Assembly (NCBI RefSeq): GCF_963082655.1
Contig: NC_081555.1
Coordinates: 25,168,776 to 25,232,775 of the forward strand
DNA length: 64,000 nucleotides
Origin: Stomoxys calcitrans
Lineage: Eukaryota; Arthropoda; Insecta; Diptera; Muscidae
Reading direction: 5' to 3'
The position numbers and the translations under genes were made by a program. A model generated the notes under the pieces. It searched no databases. It saw only the letters and a program-made list of their open reading frames with translations, and was not told the DNA's origin. Below, piece after piece: positions 45,105 through 55,392 of this stretch (positions are counted from its first letter, which is position 1; each line of letters starts with the position of its first letter).

Positions 45105-46446
45105 ATACCCTCCACCATAAGATGGGGGGTATACTAATTTCGTCATTCTGATTGTAACTACTCGAAATATTCGTCTGAGACCCCATAAAGTATATATATT
45201 CTTGATCGTCGTGAAATTTTATGTCGATCTAGCCATGTCCGTCCGTCTGTCCGTCTGTCCGTCCGTCCGTCCGTCTGTCTGTCGAAAGCACGCTAACTTC
45301 CGAAGGAGTAAAGCTAGCCTCTTGAAATTTTGCACAAATACTTCTTATTAGTGTAGGTCGGTTGGTATTGTAAATGGGCCATATCGGTCCATGTTTTGAT
45401 ATAGCTGCCATATAAACCGATCTTAGGTCTTGACTTCTTGAGCCTCTAGAGTGCGCAATTCTTATCCGATTGGGATGAAATTTTGCACGACGTGTTTTGT
45501 TATGACATCCAACAACTGTGCAAAGTATGGTTCAAATCGGTTTATAACCTGATATAGCTGCCATATAAACCGATCTTGGGTCTTGACTTTTTTAACCTCT
45601 AGAGTGCGCAATTCTTATCCGATTGGAATGAAATTTTGCACGACGTGTTTTGTTATTATATCCAACAACTGTGCCAAGTATCGTTCAAATCGGTCCATAA
45701 CCTGATATAGCTGCCATATACACCGATCTGGGGTTTTGACTTCTTGAGCCTCTAGAGTGCTCAATTCTTATCCGATTGGAATGAAATTTTGCACGACGTG
45801 TTTTGTTACGATATCCAACAACTGTGCCAAGTATGGTTCAAATCGGTCCATAACCTTATATAGCTGTCATATAAACCGATCTTGGGTCTTGACTTCTTGA
45901 GCCTCTAGAGAGCGCAATTCTTATCCAATTTGAATGAATTTTGGCACGTAGTATTTTGTTATGATATCCAACAACTGTGCCAAATATGGTTCAAATCGGT
46001 TCATAACCTGATATAGCTGCCATATAAACCGATCTGGGATCTTGACTTCTTGAGACTCTAGAGGTCGCAATTATTATCCGATTTGCTTGAAATTTTGTAC
46101 GACGGATTCTCTCATGACCATTAACATACGTGTTTATTATGGCCTGAATCGGTATATAGCCCGATACAGCTCCCATATAAATCGATCTCTCTATTTTACT
46201 TCTTGAGCCCACAAAGGGCGCAATTCTTATTCGAATTGGCTGACATTTTACACAGGTCTCCAACATATAATTTAATTGTGGTCCAAACCAGACCATATCT
46301 TGATATCGCTCTAATAGCAGAGCAAATCTTTTCTTATATCCTTTTTTTGCCTAAGAAGAGATGCCGGGAAAAGAACTCAACAAATGCGATCCATGGTGGA
46401 GGGTATATAAGATTCGGCCCGGCCGAACTTAGCACGCTTTTACTTG
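45105..46446 (+). mobile_element. Family A element, complete, with an empty site in arm 2
   Basis: Runs from 'ATACCCTCCACCATAAGATGG' to hairpin 'TTCGGCCCGGCCGAA' and 'CGCTTTTACTTG'. It is 1342 bp with about seven units of roughly 150 bp. The arm 2 sequence around 48671-48682 shows the pre-insertion state: the poly-T tract directly followed by 'atatcatc'. The insertion therefore lies within a T run, with at most about 2 bp of ambiguous duplication. This defines both ends of the family. Confidence 0.93.
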
Positions 46447-46744
46447 TTTATATCATCAAAGAGTACATGATGATGTTTGTTAGTTTTTATCTAAATTTGA
46501 TCAAGTGCTTATCATTCTCCATTGAACACAAATCAATTTAAAATAGGAATAGAAGAAAGTGCTCTGAACTTCATCTATTTTTGTAGAAAATTTGTGGAAT
46601 TTTGATATTGGTAGATAATTTATTTTTGGAATTTAATTTTATATTTGCAGACAATTTGCTTGTTTTTAGAAATGAAGGAGTTGGAAACTCTAGGCATTAG
46701 TAATACTTAAAGAAAGTTCATTATTAAGTAACTTATTACAAAAA

Positions 46745-47730
46745 CTAGTAAGAGCGCGCTAAGTTCGGACGGGCCGAATCTTATATACCCTCCACCATGG
46801 ATCGCATTTGTCGAGTTCTATGTGCGGCATCTCTTTTTCGGCAAACAAAGAATATTGAATAAGAACTGTTATGCTATTGGAGCTATATCAAGTTATAGTC
46901 CGATTTGGACCATAATTGAATGCTGAACATTGTAGAAGTCATTGTGTAATATTTCAGTTCATTCGGATAAGATTAGCCCCTTGTAGGGGCTCAAGAAGCA
47001 AAATCGAGAGATCGGTTTATATGGGAGCTGTATATAGCTATTGATCGATTCAGACCATATTAGACACTTATGTTGAAGATCATGAGGGAAGCCGTTGTAC
47101 AAAATTTCTGCCAAATCGGATGAGAATTGCGCCCTCTAGAGGCTCAAGAACTCAATATCCCAGATCGGTTTATATGGCAGCTATATCAGGTTATGTGCCG
47201 ATTTGCGACATACTTAGCACAGCTATTGGAAGTCATAACAAAACACCTCATGCAAAATTTCAGCCAAATCGGATGAGAATTGCGCGCTCTATTGGCCCAA
47301 GAAATCAAGATCGGTTTGAATCATACTTGACACAGTTGATGCAAGTGATACCAAAACACCGCCTGCAAAATTTCAGTCAAATTGGACGAGAATTGCGCTC
47401 TCTAGAGGCTCAAGAAGTCAACACCCAAGATCGGTTTATATGGCAGCTATATCAAAACATGGACCGATTCGATCCATTTACAATCCCAACCGATCTACAC
47501 TAATAAAAAGTATTTGTGCAAAATTTCAAGCTTCTAGCTTTTCTTCGAAAGTTAGCATGCTTTCGACAGACAGACGGACGGACGGAAAGACGGACGGACA
47601 TGGCTAGATCGACTTAAAATGACATGACGATTAAAAAAAAATATACTGTATGGGGTCTCAGAGGCATATTTCGATGTGTTACAAATAGAATGGCGAAATT
47701 AGTATACCCCTATCCTATGGAGGAGGGTAT
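46745..47730 (-). mobile_element. Family A element, complete, in the spacer of the inverted duplication
   Basis: The hairpin end 'CTAGTAAGAGCGCGCTAAG' with palindrome 'TTCGGACGGGCCGAA' is at the left. Five units follow, then the 'gacagacggacggacgg' tract, and the right end is 'CCTATGGAGGAGGGTAT'. It is absent from both arms. Confidence 0.85.
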
Positions 47731-48115
47731 AACAAGATTGGTAAAAAAATGCGCTTGCAGTGGACCTATAAGTGAAAATCGGGCGATAAACATATATGAC
47801 AGCTATATCTAAATTTGGGCTGATTTTAATGAAATTTGCCAGTAAGAAAATTCTTCCTGCCAAATTTCGAGAGAATCGGTTAACCAACGAGCGCTTTATT
47901 GTCATATTTCTCAAAATCGGACGAACATATATATGGGAGTTATACCTTAATCTGAGCCGATTTCGAGCAAACTTCTCAGATACTGTGGCAGTCGTCCAGG
48001 AAAGCGTCGTGCAAAATGTGGGCAAGATGATGGGTCTATAAATGCGCTTGGTGTGACTTTAGAAGTTAAAATCGGGCGATATATATATATATATGTATAC
48101 ATATTTATATATAAA

Positions 48116-48194
<79 letters not shown>

Positions 48195-48480
48195 GGCAGT
48201 TATATCTAAATCCAAACCGATTTCTATGAAATTCATGTAAAATGTCGAGAGTCAAGAGAAAATCCTTCATGCCATATTTCGAGAGAATCAATTAACAAAT
48301 GAGCATTTGATTGCAATAATTATTACAAATCGGGCGAACATATATATGGGAGCTATGTCTAAATCTCAAACTTTACAGACATTGTGGAAGTCGTCGAGGA
48401 AAGTGTTGTACAAAATTTTGGGAAGATTGGTCTATGAATGCACTTGCAGCGGCTCGATAATCGGGCGATATGTAAAAATG
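47731..48480 (-). mobile_element. Family C units with embedded TA microsatellite
   Basis: Units match the 31935-33337 array in reverse ('atgcgcttgcagtgg', 'gaaaatcgggcgata', 'cagtaagaaaattcttcctgcc'). A (TA)n/(ATATAC) tract occupies 48078-48190, grown from the short 'atatatgtatat' present in every unit. Confidence 0.75.
48078..48190. repeat. (TA)n microsatellite
   Basis: About 110 bp of nearly pure TA/AT with a few C and G interruptions. Its origin is visible: the family C unit has a short 'tatatatg' at the same place. Confidence 0.95.
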
Positions 48481-48835
48481 TAAAATCAAATTCCAAAAAA
48501 AAATTATCTTCCAAAATCAAAATTCCACAAATTTTCTACAAAAATAGATGAAGTTCAGAGCACTTTTTACAATTCCTATTTTAAATTGATTTGTGTTCAA
48601 TGGAGAATGATAAGCACTTGATCAAATTTAGATAAAAACTAACAAACATCATCCTGTACTCTTTGATGATATAAAAAAAAAGAAATGTTCTCTTAAAAAC
48701 GTGCAAAAATGCATATTTGACCTTCAAATATGTGCTATCTATGCAATGATGCCTTGTCTATGCCAACAAATTGCCAAAAAAAATTCGCAGAGAAAACTAT
48801 CTCTAAAGTCAAAAGCTACTTCTCATTGATAAGAG

Positions 48836-48842
48836 TATAAAT
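48836..48842 (+). promoter_or_regulatory. TATA box of P4
   Basis: TATAAAT, 84-90 nt upstream of the ATG at 48926. Confidence 0.7.
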
Positions 48843-48925
48843 ATTTGGGAATCATTTGGTAATTTATCAAGTGTCCCACTAGCTACAAGCCAGTCAACAT
48901 TAAACACAACACCAATTTCAGCAAT

Positions 48926-49262
48926 ATGAAATCTTGTGAGTATTTAAACTAGCAAATAGTCGTTTCTTGTCAATAACCCACAGCTATTTCCAGTCATCTG
49001 TTTGGCCCTTTTCGCTTGCCTTATGGCTTCAGTTTTGGCCTGTGATCCCGATGGCAACAATCAACCCACCTGCGGCTCTGGCAATGTAAATGTGCCCATT
49101 CGCAACTTCTGGGATCCCACCGCTTACTGGTTGTGTAGCTCTTCAGGAGCTACCGCTGACTTGGTTCGTTGTCCCGATGCTCACTTGTTCGATTCTGCTA
49201 AGGGCGAATGTGTTATGTGGAATGAATGGGAATGGACCTTCCCTTGTCCCGAAAATAACTAA
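48926..49262 (+). CDS. Peritrophin-15-type chitin-binding secreted protein (P4)
   Basis: A 92-residue protein. Exon 1 is 48926-48935 (ATGAAATCTT), the intron is 48936-48993 (58 nt, GTGAGT...CAG), and exon 2 is 48994-49262. The signal peptide MKSFICLALFACLMASVLA is followed by a mature domain with cysteines at 20, 30, 51, 63, 76 and 88, spacing C9C20C11C12C11C, a compact CBM14 fold. The core 'NVPIRNFWDPTAYWLC' and the Trp-rich 'WNEWEWTFPC' are hallmarks of fly peritrophin-15 proteins, which bind chitin in the midgut peritrophic matrix (family knowledge). AATAAA is at 49273-49278. It is the functional partner of the broken P3 copy, oriented head to head with it. Confidence 0.93.
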
Positions 49263-49309
49263 TTTGAAATGAAATAAAAAGGATTTTAATGTGAAAAAAA
49301 AACTATTCT

Positions 49310-49765
49310 ATATGTTTTCATGAGATGTGTGTGTGTGTGAGTGGTATTGAAGAAGTATTCGCCTCTCAAGCACTCCAATTAGTTGGCTCCTTCAGAATTC
49401 AGCAACATTTTGTGCAAAAGTGCCATTGACCATCCTTGGCGTGTCATGCACTGTAATGCTATATACTGCAGCTGTCGGACCTATGAGGTTATATGGTGTT
49501 GTGCTCTAGTGGAGAGCAATTCAAAAATACACCTATGATGACTATAAGGTCAAGCTTAGGTTAGGTTAGGTTGGAAGATGATGATATCAAAACAAACATT
49601 TTGACATCCGCTCAGGCCATGTTATGGCCAATTGTAAATTCTCAATCTTCTCACTCCTTGAGCCACAAATTGTGCACCAAATTCCAGCAGGCTGAGTCTC
49701 GAACAAGGAATCTGCCTTGTACAGCAGTTTTTCATGGAGGGAAGGATGTTTGAAGGAAATTAGCG
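49310..49765. other. Downstream flank of P4 (mirrors 44000-44500)
   Basis: Non-coding, with a short (TG)n at 49326. It contains 'taggttaggttggaag', a common fly repeat tail. It is present in both arms; nothing else was recognised. Confidence 0.5.
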
Positions 49766-49769
49766 CGCT

Positions 49770-50128
49770 TGTCTGTCAAATTAAATTTTGCTTTGATATG
49801 TCACCACTTGTGGAAGGAATACCACCAGCATCATTCAAGATAATCTTTTCTCTTTTTCTACACCATTTCTATGACAGCATGAAATCCCTGAGTTGAACTA
49901 GATTTACATCTCTAAGCTCTTTTAGCGGCTGAAAGACGAATTGGCTGAAAGATATATTGGATATTCTATACTATTTCGAGATAAAGCCATACATTGGCAG
50001 AAGAAGTGAAAGCTATCTTCAGAAACGTCCATGGCAAGACACCATCGACAGATTTCATCATTTCTGATGCACAAATGGGTACTTAACTTTTTGTGTCCCA
50101 TAATGATGACATTCCATTGCCATTTCGA
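49770..50128 (-). pseudogene. Non-LTR retrotransposon C-terminus (arm 2)
   Basis: Minus-strand mirror of 43626-43985, encoding the same 'CRWCLAMDVSEDSFHFFCQC' segment. Dead. Confidence 0.7.
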
Positions 50129-50222
50129 ACGCCACCGTAGCGCAGAGGTTAGCATATCCAACTATGATGCTGGAAACCTGGGTTCGAATCCTGGCAAGAA
50201 AATCAGAAAAAATTGTCAGTGT
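50128..50222 (+). mobile_element. tRNA-derived SINE, head only (arm 2)
   Basis: 'cgccaccgtagcgcagaggttagca' and 'tgggttcgaatcctggcaaga', mirror of 43548-43625, but with a short extra 'atcagaaaaaattgtcag'. Confidence 0.83.
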
Positions 50223-50225
50223 TGG

Positions 50226-50456
50226 TAATCCCTCCTAATGTTAAAACAAACTGCTAAGGTAAACTCCTTGCGTTCAAAAGACCTCTGCGGTGATGAACAA
50301 CACTGCGTAAGGCAGAGTCCACCGATATCCCCTGATGTAAGCATGCTGACATCAGGAGAAGTAGGAAACACCAGAATCCTCTCCAGAGTTTTAATGAAGA
50401 AGGATGAAAGCACTATATTGCAGCCTCCCCGCCTTATGTATGAAAACCACCTCAAC
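50226..50456 (-). pseudogene. Non-LTR retrotransposon RT scrap (arm 2)
   Basis: Mirror of 43262-43540. Minus strand 'RRGGCNIVLSSFFIKTLERI' is a shortened RT piece that has lost about 25 bp ('DLRPISL') relative to arm 1. Confidence 0.72.
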
Positions 50457-50465
50457 CCTGCTCAA

Positions 50466-50790
50466 AGTTAAATGCAAATTGCAAATTTTGCCCATGAACA
50501 TTTCACTGAGGAACAGGAGCAAACTTCTCGCTTATCAGTGAGCGCAGTCCGATTCAAGTTTAAGCTCAATGATAAGGGGTCCCCTTTTTATAGCCGAGTC
50601 CGAACGGCGTGCCGCAGTGCGACACCTGTTTGGAGAGAAGTTTTACATGGCATGGTAACTCACAAATGTTGCCAGCATTAGGAGGGGAAAACCACCGCTG
50701 AACATTTTTTCTGATGGTCTTGGCAGGATTCGAAGCCAGGTGTTCAGCGTCATAGGCGGACATGCCAACGTTTGCGCTTCGATGGCCTCA
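50466..50790 (-). mobile_element. tRNA-derived SINE, full length (arm 2)
   Basis: Complete head, body and tail. The body includes the ordinary 'gccgagtccgaacggcgtgc' middle that is missing from its mirror at 42907-43259. Confidence 0.9.
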
Positions 50791-50829
50791 CATAATATAA
50801 TCTTAGACATACCCACAACAGACAAACAT

Positions 50830-51470
50830 ACGAGTCTGCTAAAGAATCAAATGCCTCCTGCGGTATCTTAAGATAAATGCCATCGGTCCCGGAGACTTGA
50901 AAGTATGTAGTGCTCACAGAAAGCTCTCCCGAGTCACACGCCCATTCACCATTGATTCTGTGATGGAAGTCCCTCTATACATTAAAGCCCTTGCTCTCTG
51001 AGCCGTTGATTCGCAACCAAGAAAGTGCTTTTCCAACAAATGAAGAAACGTATTGTGTAAAGAATACATCCATACTCCATCTGATCTCCTCAAGTAACTC
51101 GAGGGAACTCCTTGGGCATTAGCTTTCGAAGTCTTGGTGTAGCAAACACCCAACTTATTTTTAATCATTTCCAGATTCTTAACGAAGAAATATAAAAGAC
51201 TTATCTGTCTAATGTCCTTGGCCGCACTATATTGCAGCGTCCCCGCCTTGTCATTGAAAACCACCTTAACCATCCTCCAAGATAGGGGGGCACACAAGAT
51301 AAACTTAAATATGCCCGAAACAGACAGACATACCAGTCTGACGAAGAACCAAACGCCTTCTACATTATCTTAGGATAAATGTCATCGGGCCAGCGGACTT
51401 TTAGGGCTTGAAGATATGTAGTGCTCACAGAACGCTATTCCGATGTTGGTTCGCATCTAGGGAAGTGATA
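50830..51470 (-). pseudogene. Non-LTR retrotransposon RT fragment (arm 2)
   Basis: Mirror of 42240-42900. Minus strand reads 'CAPLSWRMVKVVFNDKAGTL' and 'DIRQISLLYFFVKNLEMIK', slightly better preserved than in arm 1. Dead. Confidence 0.78.
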
Positions 51471-51499
51471 AAGTGCGTCTCCAAAAAAATAAAAAACTC

Positions 51500-52235
51500 A
51501 TCGGTTAAAAAATGCAGCTTTTATGGTCCTATGACATTAAATTGGGAGATCGTTATAGGTATACGACAGCTATATTCAAATATAGGTCGCTCTGAACTAT
51601 ATTAAGACAGCCCACTGTGTCAAATTTCTGCGAAATTTAAGTTATAAAAGTTCTTCTATTGACCCAAGAACTTAAATAGGGAGATCGGTATATATAGCTG
51701 CTATATCCAAATTTAAACCGATACGGCCATATTGAACAGGGGTGCCGAAAAGCCTAACATTACTCGCTACACCAAATTTCTGAAAAATCGGGCACTAAAC
51801 ACACCTATTATGCGCCCAAGACCTTAAATCAAGAGATCGGTCTATAGGGCAGTTATAACCCAATCTGGACCTATCTAGGCCAAAATTAACAAGGATGTCG
51901 AATGGCCTAAAATAACTCACTGTACCAAATTTCAGCAAAATTGGACAATAATAGTGCCTTTTATGGGCCCAAAACCCCAAATCGAGAGATCAGTCTATTT
52001 AGCAGCTATATCTGAATCTCAACCGATCGGGGCCGTATTGAACAAGGATTTCGAGAGGCCTAACACAACTCAAATTTCAGCGAACTGTTCCTAATTTCAG
52101 CGAAATCGGATAATAAACGTGATCTTAATGGGCCTAAAGACTTAAATCGGCAGATCGGTATATATGGGGGCTATATCAAGATATAGTCCATCTTCAAACA
52201 TAAACTGCCTGTCGACAGAAAAATAATCTGTGCAC
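51500..52235. repeat. Family D tandem units (arm 2)
   Basis: Mirror of 41450-42200, five units with 'agatcggtatatatgg' and 'gcccaagaccttaaatc'. Confidence 0.75.
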
Positions 52236-52261
52236 AGTTTCAGCTCAATATCTTCAATTTT

Positions 52262-53750
52262 ATACCCACCACCATAGGATGGGGGTATACTAATCTAGTC
52301 ATTCCGTTTGTTACACCTCGAAATATTGATCTAAGACCCCATAAAGTAGATATATTCATGATCCTATCGACATTCTGAGTCGATCTAGCCATGTCCGTCC
52401 GTCTGTCAAAATCATGATAGCGGTCGAACGCGTAAAGCTTGCCGCTTGAAATTTTGCACAGATACTTAATATTGATATAGGTCGTTGAGGATTTCAAATG
52501 GGCTACATTGGTTCAGATTTGAATATAGCTCCCATATAAACCGATCTCCCGATTTGACTTCTGGAGCCCTGGAAGTCGCAATTTTTTTCCTATTTGGCTA
52601 AAAATGTTCACAAAGTGTTCTTTTATGATTTCCAACAACTGTGCCAAATATAGTTCAAATCGGTCTATAACCTGATATAGCCCCCATATAAACCGATCTC
52701 CCGATTTGACTTCTTGAGGCCATGGAAACCCCAATTTTTGTCCGATTCGGCTGAAATTTTGCACATAGTGTTCTGTTATGACTTCCAATAACTGTATCAA
52801 GTACGGTCCAAATCGGTCTATAATCTAACATAGCTCCCATAGAAACCAATCTCCCGATTTGACTTCTTGAGCCCCTGGAAGACCCAATTTTTGGGCGATC
52901 TGACTGAAATTTTGTGCGTAGTATTCTGTAATGACTTTTTACAACTGTGCCAAGTATAGTTCAAATCGGTCTATAACCTGATATAGCTCCCATATAAACC
53001 GATCTCCCAATTTGACTTCTTGAGGCCCTGGAAGCCTTACTTTTTGTTCGATTTGGCTAAAAATTTCCACAAAGTGTTCTGTGATGAATTCCAACAACTG
53101 TGCCAAGTACGGTCTGAATCGGTCTATAACCTGATACAGTTCCCATATAAACCGATCCACGATTTGAATTCTTGAGCCCTCACAAGGGGCAATTTTTGTC
53201 CGATTTGGCTGAAGGCATGTAGTGCTCTGTTATGGCTACCAACAACTATGCTAAGTACGGTTTAAATCATCCAATCGGACAATGTTTGTCCGATTGTTCT
53301 GAAATCAGTTATGACTTCCAACAACTATGCAAAGTACGGTTCAAATTGGTGTATAACCTGGTCTAGCTCCCTTATAAACCGATCTCCGGATTTGACTTCT
53401 TGAGCTAATGGAAGCCGCAATTTTTGTCCGATTTGGCTGAAGGCACATAGTGTTCTGTTATGACTTCCAACAACTATGTCAAGTACGGTTCAAATTGGTG
53501 TATAACCTGGTATAGCTCCCTTATAAACCGATCTCCGGATTTGACTTCTTGACCACTTACAAGCCGCAAATTTTGTTAACTTGTCAAAGACTGTAGCGTG
53601 TTTTCAACAGACAGATGGTCATGGCTAGATCGTCTTAGATTTTTACAACCATCAAGAATATATATACTTTGTAGGGTCGGAAATGGATATTTCGATGTGT
53701 TGCAAACGGAACGACAACATGAATATACCTCCATCCTTCGGTAGTGGGTA
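52262..53750. mobile_element. Family A composite with two 5' ends facing outwards
   Basis: The left edge is 'ATACCCACCACCATAGGATGG', the normal 5' end on the + strand. The right edge, 'CCTTCGGTAGTGGGTAT', is the same 5' end on the - strand. Units run in + direction from 52262 to about 53575 and flip near 'ttgttaacttgtcaaagac'. No hairpin 3' end is present. A perfect 11-bp hairpin (53272-53282 and 53286-53296) lies inside. Confidence 0.78.
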
Positions 53751-53759
53751 TAAAAATTA

Positions 53760-54230
53760 AATAATTTTGTGACCAAGCAAAAGTAGCGCAAAACAAAGGA
53801 AAACAATTTTTAATATTTATTATACCTAAACCTGTTGTGTAAGCCTCTAAATATTGAAACACGGACACTTGGCTTCCAAATCTTTGCATTAGATCCCTTA
53901 CCCATCCTTACTCCCAAATATCTTCCATTTAAGTCTCATATTGCTCTGATCGTTTATATGCCCATTTTGGGGACTTTTGAAGAGTAGGGCAACACGGGCA
54001 ACATTTCTGTATTAGATTCGTACTCCTCCGTTTAATACCTTTTATTAAGTTGTATATTATACCTATAGGTCTATATGCCCGCTTGGTGAAGGGGCGTTCC
54101 CCCTAGGCCTTAACAAAAAGGCCTAAGAATTCTAAACCCTTTTGGGATTTAATACCATCATAATACCACTAATACCATCACCCTGACTTAGAATTTCCTA
54201 TATTTCCAATAAAAACAGGATACATTTTTC
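53760..54230 (-). repeat. Family B scrap and unassigned flank
   Basis: 53895-54110 shows family B wording in reverse ('actcccaaatatcttccattt', 'ctcatattgctctgatcg', 'tatgcccattttgggg'). The remainder, up to the P5 poly(A) region, is unassigned. Confidence 0.55.
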
Positions 54231-54261
54231 GGTTTTTATTCAAGACATCATTTCAAGAACA

Positions 54262-54602
54262 TTAGTTATTTGCAGGGCAGGGATTGGTCCATTCCCATTC
54301 ATTCCAAATAACACATTGGCCCTTGGCCGAATCGAACAAGTAAGAATCAGGGCAATGTACCAACTCGGGTTGACCACTGCTGGCATTGCATTGCCAATAA
54401 GCGGTAGGATCCCAGAAGTTGCGAATTGGTACATTCACATTATCTGTGGCGCAGGTGGGCTTGTTGTTCTCATCGGCATCACAGGCCAAACCACTGGCAG
54501 CAACACAAGCCAAAATGGCCAAAACAGCGACTAGAGAATAAAAAACTAAAAATTTCCTTTTCTACTCATAATAGTATAAAGAATGTGCTCACAGAATTTC
54601 AT
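54262..54602 (-). CDS. Peritrophin-15-type chitin-binding secreted protein (P5)
   Basis: The 92-residue product comes from exon 1 at 54593-54602 (ATGAAATTCT) and exon 2 at 54262-54530, with a 62-nt GT-AG intron. The signal peptide is MKFFAVLAILACVAASGLA. The mature part starts CDADENNKPTC and keeps 'NVPIRNFWDPTAYWQC', 'HCPDSYLFDSAKGQCV' and 'WNEWEWTNPC', with the six-cysteine CBM14 pattern of P4. It is clearly diverged from P4/P6 in both the domain and the leader, so it is an older paralogue. Poly(A) signal AATAAA at 54235-54240 (minus strand). It is divergently oriented to P6, 2.5 kb away. Predicted role: chitin binding in the peritrophic matrix. Confidence 0.92.
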
Positions 54603-54696
54603 TTTGAGAAAATAGAGTTGGTTAAAGTTCCGCAGAGATATTTCCCCTATTGAGGTTGAATGCAAACTTGTTGATTGTTTCAGATTTTTGGTGCAT

Positions 54697-54703
54697 ATTT
54701 ATA
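54697..54703 (-). promoter_or_regulatory. TATA box of P5
   Basis: TATAAAT on the minus strand, about 95-101 nt upstream of the ATG. Confidence 0.68.
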
Positions 54704-54749
54704 CCCAAGAGTTTATCGGAATTTCGATCTACCAAAAACATTTAATTTC

Positions 54750-55390
54750 GAAGACAACGAGACAAGACTGTTCCGTTTTTATCATCTTTAACTAACTTTG
54801 CCAAAATTGGGGGTAGCGCGTGCAGCGATAAGAATTTACACCAACAAAAAAAAAAGACACAGAAAGGTTTCCTTGAGCCATTAGAGTTCAATTGTTGTCT
54901 AAATTAGTTTTTGGCATAGAAATCGATGAGAATGATATGGAATTGCGCTGAAATTGAAAATGCAAATTTATGTTGATATTTTTATTTCATTTCCTTGGTG
55001 ATAAATTTAAAAAGAAAATCTCAGGGCTAAATATTTAATTTGTTTTGATTGTACCTCAGTTCCTTGCTTTATTACATTAAATGAATTTCTTTTTTTTTTA
55101 ATGGGAGTTGCTTTATGTTAGGTTTACAGACTTGCAGTCTGTTAAAGAAATCAGTTTGTTCTGGGCTATTTACCATTATTATTGTCTACTTTTAGGCGAA
55201 ATCATAAAGCAATCATTACAAGTGTAACAACCATGTGTTGTCAAATGTAACAACTTGTTGGAGTTAGAATTCACAAATCTCTCTCTTCAGCAGACTTGAC
55301 AAACAAAGCCCAATGGTTTGATATGGAATGAATGCTTTTTTTTACCAACTAACCAGCCATGTTGGTTGATTTTTTTTTTACCAACCAACA
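54750..55390. other. Unassigned AT-rich stretch between P5 and a SINE
   Basis: No gene or known repeat was recognised. A short inverted phrase occurs at 55345-55390 ('accaac.a.catgttggttg' around a T tract). Confidence 0.45.
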
Positions 55391-55392
55391 TG

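Larger units (their letters stand above)
40946..46650 (+). repeat. Arm 1 of a large inverted duplication
   Basis: Reverse complement of 48480-52765, tracked through family A, family D, LINE, SINE, LINE and peritrophin segments. Anchors: 'gtgcacagattctttttctgtc' (41463) with 52224; 'cacttccctagatgcgaa' (42238) with 51465; the peritrophin gene (44527) with 49262; 'gaagttcagagcact' family (46560) with 48555. It is longer than arm 2 because a family A element (45105-46446) inserted here. Confidence 0.9.
48480..52765 (-). repeat. Arm 2 of the large inverted duplication
   Basis: Mirror of 40946-46650, lacking the 1342-bp family A insertion. The outer end lies inside family A units, where the exact border cannot be placed by eye. 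The spacer between arms is about 1.8 kb. Confidence 0.9.
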
